From assembly GCA_033980235.1 (NCBI GenBank), contig CM067079.1, forward strand, positions 24,918,658 through 24,982,657: a DNA stretch of 64,000 bases, given 5' to 3'. This document shows positions 58,214 through 64,000 of this stretch, one piece after another. Position 1 is the first letter of the stretch, and every line of letters begins with the position of its first letter. The stretch is from Diadema setosum (lineage: Eukaryota; Echinodermata; Echinoidea; Diadematoida; Diadematidae). A program made the position numbers and the translations under genes. The notes under the pieces were generated by a model. The model saw only the letters and a list, made by a program, of their open reading frames with translations. It made no database searches and was not told the DNA's origin.

Positions 58214-61200
58214 TGGGTGTAAGAAGTAAGTCAAAGGAATTCACACTACATCATACCAACACACTCAGTCCTAGTACAGTAAATATGGAAGAAATCTGAA
58301 AATTTCATCTAATCAAATGCACAAACACACACACACACCACAAACACACACAATAACTCCTAGTACATTTCAAATGAAAAGACATGCACAAAATTCCAAC
58401 TATTCATACATCTACACACATACACACACAAGCATACAAAGACAGGCAATCCTGATAGATGCTTTTAATTAATGTGTCATACACACAACTAGAGAAGCAC
58501 TCTGAGAGCACAGACCTCTGCCAAGCAGGTTTCTCCACCACTGACCTTGTTCTTCCATAGAAATCAGTGATTTCCACCTATACGTATACATGCTGAAAAT
58601 TGCCTGATTTCCCAGTATAGAACCCTTTTGTTACGTCATGAACTTCCAGCTGCGCAGCATGCCTCGCCCTTGCACAAACTAGAGGACATATTTTAGTGCA
58701 CATATGCAAACCTAAAAAAAATGCACAGCTTCAACTCCTAAGTTCTTTGACCCTTACCTGTCAAAATATTGAAAATCCTTACATTCCTGGATCACTACCA
58801 AAATTTAATCATCTGTCCCTTGTGTCATTCTCTACCTTTCCTGTAAGTTTCATCCAAATCCGTTCACAATTTTTTTGAGTTATTTTGCACACAGACAAAC
58901 AAACAAAATGACAAACAAACAAACACATGCCGATGAAAACATAACCTCCTCCCTTGGCGGAGGTAATAAACACACACAAATTCACACACAGACTTTAACT
59001 CACTTTTGCAGGTAGCTGCAGAGTCTCCACAAGGTCCTGCTTGACCTGCCCCAACCCTCCGACATCCTCCCATCCCAGCTCCCCCGCACTGTGCAATGGA
59101 ACGTCCCTGAGGGCGGCCGGAGAGTAGTTGTTTAATGCAACCTCAAAGTCCTCTTGGCACAGGAGAATCTCCTTGGAGGGGGGTTGACCATCTTGAGCTG
59201 AGGAACATAGTAATAGTGATATACTGCTGAAATGGAGTGGACGGTTCGGCACTTAACATAAATCTTCACATTTCTGCTCTACAAATAAGAGCAGGGCTCT
59301 GTATAACAAAGACAAGCATGTTGTTTTAAGTTTGGTCACTATTCCAGTCACTGTCACATTACTGATATTTATCTCACAATCAACTTTATGTCTTTCCAAT
59401 GCCATTCTTTTTTTTTTTGCAGGAAAACCAAAATGAAATTACAACAAATCTTGACAAGCTGTTTGTGACTTTTCTGTACTGGGTTTCTTGTCCTTACAAA
59501 TGTGTTTTGTTACAGCTGATTAAATCCAGCTGGTTGTGAGAAAAGAGACGAGTTAGTTGAGCATTTACAGCTTCATTTTTCACAGTGTATGTGCTAAAAA
59601 CAACCTTACACAACCAACCAAACAAAACATAAGTAAAAAAAGATAATAACTGAAGATGCCAGCATATAGACACAAAAGGAATTGGGTAGAACCCAAAGAT
59701 TTGCCTGCATCTGTTTTGACTGCAGTCTAAGTGAATTAATAAAAGCTCACCACTGCCACAATGTTAAAGGTATTGGCACAAACAATATGTGACCGTGCAC
59801 CTCAAAACGAACATAAAGTCGCACACACTGATTTTGCATGAGGACTGAAAATAAGTGAAATGGGTCAACCGAGCCGAACTTGATTTTTTCATATTTTCTG
59901 AAAGAGCGGGTCTTCTTTTACATTATGCTAAAATTTGGTATCATAAAACGGGCAGGAAAGTGTGTTTTTTAGCAGTTTATCTCGAACATTTTTGGTAGAA
60001 TAGTGTGACTAGGTGTGTCTTTAGAATCCCTTTTACATTTCTGAAAAACCTTGTCCACACTCTTCACTTTCAACTCTAATAACTTTCGAACGTATAGTGC
60101 TACTGCTTTGAAAGTTGGCATTAATTAATGACAGAATGTGTTAATGAGGCATGCTTAATTTCAGTTTAATCTGATAATCCCTTCATTGTTGTTACTCTGG
60201 TGGTTTACTTCCTATTTTTTGTCCCACTCATCGCACAGCCAGCACGGCTTGGTAAAGATTAAGCGCTTGAATAGACACTGTACTTCAGAGCCTCTTTTCT
60301 CAGTTCACACTTTTCCTGAGTTTGTGCTTTCTTTCCAATATTTAGATAGGTTAGGAGAGTCCATTTGATTTGAGTTATACATCACTTTAAAGCTTAAAGT
60401 CTGCTCTTTCAGAATGTGGTCTTAAATAAAAATTCATGTCTGGCGACTTTTTGTTTGTTTTGAGGTGCACTGTCACATATGGTAAAAGGTAACTAGTTTG
60501 GATCATAAAATTATCATCATGCTACTGGATTAGCAAACATGAAGATAAGTACAAATGACAAAAAAGCGAACAAAGAAAATAATGAGCAAACAATTTGTGT
60601 GCTTCATTTTCGCCATAGTTTCATATAGCACGAAATGCATGGGAATTTTCAAATCACGGAGATGTTCACTTTTCTGCAGTAATAACAATGCCCAGCCACA
60701 TGAGAATTAATCTTGTGGTCCTGGAGAGAGACTAGCAGCAGAGACCTGTAAGACTTCTCTCAACTCACATGGTGTGACAGGCGCTGAGCGCTGGCCCTGC
60801 GCGATCTCCCGTGCACTGCCCGCATGCACCACTCGCTCCGCTATGGTCACGAGGTCGGCTGCCACGTACCCGTCCATCTGGCCGGACAGTGCGTTGAGGT
60901 CAACCTGGTTCAACGTCTGGAGGCTGACCTCCACTTTGGAGTGGATGACCGAGGACAGGATGGACGCTCTGTCCATCTGGAGAACACAAACAGAGAGAAG
61001 CATTGCAATTGGAAACATTTTTGGTGTAATTACTATGTCTTGGCTACTGGTATGCACTTCCATTCCTTTGGAATCAACTCTCTGACAGTGTCAAACGATG
61101 CTCCTAACTTGATGAGTTTAAGTCTGATTTTTTCATCTCACCTGTTGGTAAACTAACTAAAGTGAATTTGGGTTGTCTTCATCATGTATACTGTATACGC

Positions 61201-64000
61201 TGAATATCTTTATTTTTGCAAATTTTGAGAATCAAGTGCAATGTGCGAATTTAAAAACAAATTAAAATATTAACTCTGATTTGAATGTGATTGAGGAATT
61301 TTATGTGCGCACACACACTTCTCCTTTCAGCACTGTACACCATAATCGCAAATTTAACCACTTGCAAAATTGTTGGGAAAGTTCCGATTTGTGAAAAATT
61401 AGACTCGCTAAATATGTGGTGTACACAGTACTGTTTGACATACTGTATGTTATAGTTTATGTATTCTTTGTATTCATTGCTTGCATTCCTTTACATCACT
61501 TCCTCCCACAAAAAGCACTTCTCAGACTTTAAATTTGCATTTTATGAGTATACCAAACTAAGGTAACATTGTACTTTTTGAGACGAGCAAATAATAAAAA
61601 AGGCTGAACAAAGTGGCAAAATAATTGGAATTCTTTTAGAGAGGCAAAAATAAATGTTTCTGATGTAATGTATACGCCGAATATTTCGCGAGGTTTTTAT
61701 TTTCGCGAATTTCGTGAGTCAGGTGCTATTCGCGAAATTAAAGACAAGCGAAAATATTAACTCTAATCCCGACGTGAATGTGACGTACGCGCGTACACTT
61801 CTCCGTTCAGTACAGGACTTCACGATCACGAAATTAACCACTCGCAAAATTGTTGGGAGTTCCCTATTCACGAAAATTTAGACTCACGAAATATATGGCG
61901 TATACAGTATTCAACTGGCTTGTAAAAAAAAATCCTGTCATATCTAGACAGTTCACACCTAAAAACATGTCTTACACACTCAGATACACGGTCAGGGCCC
62001 TGATGCATAAAAAGATGCAATCAAACACAAGTAAAAAACAACAACAAACAAACATAAGTCAGGTATCAGCCAATCAGAATTGGGTATTCATCTGACTTAT
62101 GTTTGATATCAGCTTTGATGCAACAGGGCCCAGAAGGTACTGGTTCTGATGAATTCATTTAGATGAATCTGTTCAGAAAAAAATTCTGTGCAGTGCCAGG
62201 CAGCTTTCACAAATGACCACTATCACACTTTGCCCAAACAAACAAATAACACAAACAAACAAACAAACAGACAAACAAACAAACTATCAAAGCATCCTTG
62301 ACTGACCTTGTCCAGCGGATTAATCTCGAGGCAGGCCTGGAAGAGATGGATGCCCCTGGAGGAGAGCAGGGACTGATGGATGGACTTTTTGGAGGAACAG
62401 GTGGCGATGACTCCGATGCGACTCTTCTCGCACACCTCGTTGGTCATTAAGTCCTTCAGAACTGCAGGGATGAAAGGTCAGGGAAGAATTTCTTCATGCA
62501 CTGCATCTGACTTCATACAATGTACTGTAAAATCAGAAATGTTTGTGTGCATTTTGATTTTGTGATTTTTTGTGAGAGCCAAGATTTGCAAAATTAAAAT
62601 GCATGTGAAAGTTCATGTCTGCACTATATGGATTGAATGCCAGTGGCAATTTGCGAAAATTTCATGCTGTGAAAAAGGCTGTTGGCTCCAATTCATGAAA
62701 ATTTCATGCTGCTAAAATATCTTGCTTTACAGAATGGTAGCTATGCACATGCTACATAGACCACTGACCATTGTCCTTATCCTGCTTGTCCAGTTGCCTT
62801 TAAACACACTATCTACAGTTTCAGATACCCAGATCATGAATGGAACTTTCATTCACATGTATGCACTAGATTGATTTACAGCTATTAGAAGTCTCCATAA
62901 AGATGGTAAGTTCCCTGAAGACAATCAGCATGACTGCACAAATGTGACTGTTTGGGGGGCAGGTCGTTTTCTCTCTAGAGCTGATATGCCTATGAAATAT
63001 CAGAATACTCTATAACCCGTTGAAGACAAGTCCCAAGTACACTCGGGCAGGTGTCTACAGCAAATGTATGTTATAGAAAAATCAGTCCGTCCTCAATGCG
63101 TTAATGGGATGGTCCTAACAATCATGCCTGGATTAAAGGGGTAGTTGACTAAGTAGTCTGTACATGTCAAGAGCAGTTCTTGAAACTAGTAATGAAATAA
63201 AGCTGAAGCAGCATTAGTACCTTGGGCCAGTCGCTGATTGTAGATGGCCTCTGGACCCATTTCTTGCTCGGGCCCCAGTGGGGCCGCTGTCACATGATCC
63301 AAATCGTCCAATAGGACGATGGAGGGTTCCCTCCACGAAGCTTCGTTAAACGCTTCCTCCCATATCTTCCGGATGGCGTCAACTCCTTTTCCTGTGAGCA
63401 ACCAAGAGAACCATGTAATATAAAGCATACTCTCTCTCACATCCATCAATACAACATCTGTTCAGTCTGAATTTAGTACAGAAATGTTGATAACAACTTC
63501 TATTCATCTCAAGGCATTTTGCCACACAATCTAGATAGGCAAGAGATTAACACACATCTAGAACAGAAAGAGGGACAGAAAGTATAGCTCATAAAAAAAA
63601 AAAAACATATGAAGGTGACATCCTGGGCATTCAATACTGGAATTTCCTTTTCAATCAGCATCATAACATATGATTAATCATTTGTGCATTTTCAGTGCCA
63701 ATTTGGTACAGAAAATCCCATAGCCTTGTACACACTGCCCAAAGTCTGCGGAACAGAATGGGATATGGTTTCATTTGGCTGTGGGACGAGATGAAATTGG
63801 GAAAGAGGAGCAGCGTTCCCAACACCGCACTAACCTTTCAGAGAATGACACTCCACGACCTTGATGAAGGCGAGCAGCGGCCACTCCGACGCCTCCTTGC
63901 AGACCGCCCTTGCCAGGGTGCTCTTCCCGCTCCCCCGGGCCCCGCACAGGAGCACACCCCCGTGCCTCTGACCAGGGACTGAGGTGCACAGCTGGCGCCC
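47731..64000 (-). CDS. PEX1: Peroxisome biogenesis factor 1 (PEX1), 5'-partial, 14 exons
   Basis: PEX1 is a type II AAA+ ATPase. With PEX6 it forms the peroxisomal exportomer that pulls ubiquitinated import receptor PEX5 out of the membrane. Coding exons run on the minus strand: 63835-64000 (open at the window edge), 63221-63391, 62307-62461, 60769-60976, 59004-59197, 56547-56681, 55869-55993, 54225-54307, 53797-53900, 52635-53208, 51803-52044, 50538-50588, 48798-48928 and 47731-47815. All junctions keep phase and give 807 codons plus TAG. Domain order is D1 Walker A (GARGSGKST), D1 Walker B (LLDDLD, lacking the usual glutamate, as in this family), D2 Walker A (GPPGTGKT), D2 Walker B (FFDEFD), sensor region (GATSRPD) and arginine-finger motif (LRPGR). 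The C-terminus ends in QKVTLA, as I remember for human PEX1. Twelve introns are GT-AG and one is GC-AG. The N-terminal PEX1 domain lies outside the window. Identification is firm. Confidence 0.97.
48570..48778. repeat. (CATCAC)n hexanucleotide repeat in PEX1 terminal intron
   Basis: Imperfect cat/cac units become an almost pure catcac array from about 48662. It ends 20 bases before the PEX1 exon at 48798, on the donor side. Dipeptide-repeat frames here are artefacts. Confidence 0.95.
48798..48928 (-). CDS. PEX1: PEX1 exon: C-terminal conserved helix
   Basis: The exon encodes [18 protein letters not shown] and then [11 protein letters not shown]. This is the conserved C-terminal segment of AAA proteins of this group (xxxHLxxALxxxRPS). 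The acceptor is ACTCAG and the donor GTAAGA, phase 2. Confidence 0.94.
49398..50397. mobile_element. DR1-rich tandem-repeat element in PEX1 intron 12
   Basis: A copy of the 20662-22142 family: the left end has ctagatatatcgct and atgcctccgccataatgca, and the right end has (GGAC)n at 50321-50352, then atgcctccggccacttcg and gcggaggcat. tgacctttgacct occurs at 49744, 49889 and 50193. It is about 480 bp shorter than the CREG1 copy because it has fewer interior units. Confidence 0.75.
50538..50588 (-). CDS. PEX1: PEX1 17-codon micro-exon
   Basis: This 51-base exon is flanked by an ATCTAG acceptor and a GTAAGT donor and encodes [17 protein letters not shown]. It matches in position the short amphipathic segment between the linker and the C-terminal motif of PEX1, and it is in phase 0 at both ends. 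Confidence 0.85.
51040..51252. mobile_element. Miniature element rich in TTCGCG words, PEX1 intron 11
   Basis: It runs from gtactgtactagctgaaatt to aaatttcagctcgtacagt, with inverted ends and an interior of atttcgcg and gcgcgttg words. It resembles the ACTGTAAAA group but has its own termini. Confidence 0.65.
51313..51706. mobile_element. Long fold-back element in PEX1 intron 11
   Basis: The two halves are imperfect reverse complements around a perfect centre: taataaagtgtggg at 51491-51504 and its complement at 51506-51519. Outer ends are tttaaagggatagta and accatccctttaaa, and inner arms share 'gaattcaaagtttatttgat'. I remember this family from sea urchin sequence. Confidence 0.85.
51803..52044 (-). 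CDS. PEX1: PEX1 exon: proline-rich C-terminal linker
   Basis: After an AACAG acceptor the exon encodes [14 protein letters not shown] and a proline-rich segment ([16 protein letters not shown]). It ends [15 protein letters not shown] at a GTAATA donor, phase 0. The proline-rich part looks poorly conserved and disordered. The assignment rests on phase and position. Confidence 0.88.
52180..52378 (-). mobile_element. Miniature element copy, PEX1 intron 10
   Basis: The order tatttggcgagtctaatg, gaatcgggact and then aatttgtgaaaataaaaact is the reverse complement of the elements in the intron at 61.2-61.9 kb. Confidence 0.6.
52635..53208 (-). CDS. PEX1: PEX1 exon: D2 lid and acidic/serine linker, GC donor
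   Basis: At 574 bases this is the largest exon. It opens [13 protein letters not shown] and has the D2 lid signature [21 protein letters not shown] low-complexity acidic stretch ([13 protein letters not shown]) and a helical tail follow. Only a GC donor (AG|GCAAGT) at 52633-52634 keeps phase with the next exon. The GT four bases further on would shift frame and give TGA in the next exon. Local GC content is well above that of the surrounding introns. Confidence 0.94.
53797..53900 (-). CDS. PEX1: PEX1 exon: D2 sensor 1 and arginine finger
   Basis: The exon encodes [18 protein letters not shown] followed by RPGRLDK, that is sensor 1 and the arginine-finger motif that completes the neighbouring subunit's ATP site. 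The acceptor is TTCCAG and the donor GTAAGT, phase 0. Confidence 0.97.
54225..54307 (-). CDS. PEX1: PEX1 exon: D2 second region of homology, first part
   Basis: The 83-base exon encodes [18 protein letters not shown] and then QLDGVEGLD, the conserved AAA segment before sensor 1. The acceptor is CCACAG and the donor GTGAGA, phase 1. Confidence 0.96.
54417..54870. mobile_element. Pogo/Tigger-like non-autonomous element, PEX1 intron 7
   Basis: The left end cagttgaacctctcgtatcc and right end ggataatagaggttcaactg are inverted copies with three mismatches over 24 bases. They are flanked by TA on each side. The 454-bp interior has no transposase. CAGT tips and a TA duplication fit the pogo group. 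Confidence 0.8.
55525..55812 (-). mobile_element. CCTCCGCCAAGG repeat family, PEX1 intron 6
   Basis: It shares with 58498-58968 the blocks 'attcctggatcactacc', 'tttcatcc.aatccgttca', 'ttattttgcacacagac', a CAAA run and 'gatgaaaacataacc', and closes ccttggtggaggtaac. Confidence 0.7.
55869..55993 (-). CDS. PEX1: PEX1 exon: D2 Walker B
   Basis: The exon encodes [18 protein letters not shown] and then the Walker B segment [13 protein letters not shown], with the catalytic glutamate present. The acceptor is TTGCAG and the donor GTGAGT, phase 2. Confidence 0.97.
56547..56681 (-). CDS. PEX1: PEX1 exon: D2 Walker A
   Basis: The 45-codon exon begins [15 protein letters not shown] and contains the canonical Walker A GPPGTGKT of the active D2 ATPase. 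It ends FISIK. The acceptor is ACACAG and the donor GTGAGT, phase 0 at both ends. Confidence 0.97.
58036..58073. repeat. (CA)n microsatellite
   Basis: About 18 CA units. A second, shorter run lies at 58183-58209. Confidence 0.95.
58498..58968 (-). mobile_element. CCTCCGCCAAGG repeat family, PEX1 intron 5
   Basis: It ends with a CAAA microsatellite (58896-58924), gatgaaaacataacctcc and ccttggcggaggt. The last part forms a terminal stem with acctcc. It ends 36 bases short of the PEX1 exon at 59004. Confidence 0.7.
59004..59197 (-). CDS. PEX1: PEX1 exon: D1-D2 linker
   Basis: The exon encodes [18 protein letters not shown] and ends in QLPAK. This is the conserved entry into the second AAA domain (GWxxxGGL). 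The acceptor is CCTCAG and the donor GTGAGT, phase 0. Confidence 0.95.
60769..60976 (-). CDS. PEX1: PEX1 exon: D1 lid
   Basis: The exon starts with MDRASIL after a CTCCAG acceptor and includes [19 protein letters not shown], the helical lid of D1. The donor is a strong GTGAGT and the exon ends in phase 1. The open frame continues past the donor to 60707, but that tail does not resemble PEX1. Confidence 0.93.
61185..61431 (+). mobile_element. Miniature element, CG-depleted copy, PEX1 intron 3
   Basis: The order is gtatacgctgaatatcttta, tgcaaattttgagaatcaag, aatattaactctgatttgaa, acttctcctttcag and tgcaaaattgttggga. It aligns along its length with 61669-61909, but most CG positions have become TG or CA. 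Confidence 0.8.
61669..61909 (+). mobile_element. Miniature element, CG-rich copy, PEX1 intron 3
   Basis: The order is tgtatacgccgaatatttcg, cgcgaatttcgtgagtcagg, aatattaactctaatcccg, acttctccgttcag and cgcaaaattgttggga, ending atatggcgtatacagta. Its termini are inverted copies (tatacgcc / ggcgtata). Confidence 0.8.
61993..62133. mobile_element. Miniature element with GGGCCC ends, PEX1 intron 3
   Basis: The left end cagggccctgatgcataaa and right end ttgatgcaacagggccca are inverted copies, and inner parts (aaacataagtcag / ctgacttatgttt) also pair. It is a fold-back relative of 37955-38076. Confidence 0.7.
62307..62461 (-). CDS. PEX1: PEX1 exon: D1 sensor region
   Basis: The exon follows a CTGCAG acceptor and encodes [10 protein letters not shown] and then [15 protein letters not shown], corresponding to the D1 sensor-1 strand of PEX1. 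It ends in NPLDK at a GTCAGT donor in phase 0. Confidence 0.93.
62522..62736. mobile_element. Miniature element with ACTGTAAAA ends, PEX1 intron 2
   Basis: It begins gtactgtaaaatcag and ends atatcttgctttacag. Interior 'aaatttcatgctg' occurs twice around 'ggctgttggctccaatt', as in 19723-19925. Confidence 0.65.
63221..63391 (-). CDS. PEX1: PEX1 exon: D1 Walker B
   Basis: The exon begins after a CACAG acceptor and carries [11 protein letters not shown], the D1 Walker B segment with aspartate in place of the catalytic glutamate. It ends in YNQRLAQ at a GTACTA donor, phase 1. Confidence 0.95.
63835..64000 (-). CDS. PEX1: PEX1 exon (partial): D1 Walker A
   Basis: The exon encodes the first AAA domain nucleotide-binding loop GARGSGKST followed by LARAVCKEA. 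It ends after one base of a glycine codon at a GTTAGT donor (plus-strand 'ac' at 63833-63834). Its upstream end runs off the window. Confidence 0.95.

Noticed and set aside
17304..64000. The idea that CREG1, RPP38 and PEX1 form a co-regulated cluster
   Set aside because: They share only orientation. They are separated by about 10 kb of repeats, have unrelated functions, and there is no sign of a shared promoter or trans-splicing site.

Overview
The window is animal nuclear DNA, AT-rich and very repeat-dense. I read it as a marine invertebrate deuterostome, most likely an echinoderm. That rests on the intron-rich genes of clear metazoan type and on several dispersed repeat families that I remember from sea urchin and starfish DNA. 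The second point is memory only and was not checked.

Only three protein-coding genes can be supported, all on the minus strand. From right to left they are: (1) PEX1, the peroxisomal AAA+ ATPase, 5'-truncated by the window edge. It has 14 exons between 64000 and 47731, all in consistent reading phase, covering both AAA domains and the C-terminus. (2) RPP38, the L7Ae-family subunit of RNase P/MRP, with five coding exons between 37581 and 34202, complete at 331 codons. (3) CREG1, a secreted/lysosomal glycoprotein, with four coding exons between 24145 and 17304, complete at 219 codons. The three genes have unrelated roles (peroxisome import receptor recycling, tRNA/rRNA processing, endolysosomal secreted protein). 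Their proximity does not suggest a shared pathway.

Layout: 1-17 kb holds no recognisable gene. It has transposon remnants, a ~165-bp tandem array (1380-2450), a TTCGGA-rich repeat (8.9-9.2 kb), a 2.3-kb element with perfect 13-bp terminal inverted repeats (10321-12639) and many microsatellites. 17-24 kb is CREG1, with a hAT-like element, a tandem-repeat element and a GC-rich element in its introns. 24-34 kb is intergenic, with a LINE remnant and a nested transposon. 34-38 kb is RPP38. 38-47 kb is intergenic, with a tRNA-derived SINE and several miniature elements. 47-64 kb is PEX1, with repeat-filled introns.

The most striking non-genic signal is a group of elements at 20662-22142, 30943-32017 and 49398-50397. 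They share one architecture: a short terminal repeat, ~150-158-bp tandem units carrying AGGTCA half-sites spaced by one base (perfect DR1 nuclear-receptor sites), a tetranucleotide run of the GGAC type, and a terminal hairpin. Other points worth checking are a 39-bp almost loopless palindrome just after the PEX1 stop codon, a GC-AG intron in PEX1 and a ~390-bp fold-back element in a PEX1 intron.
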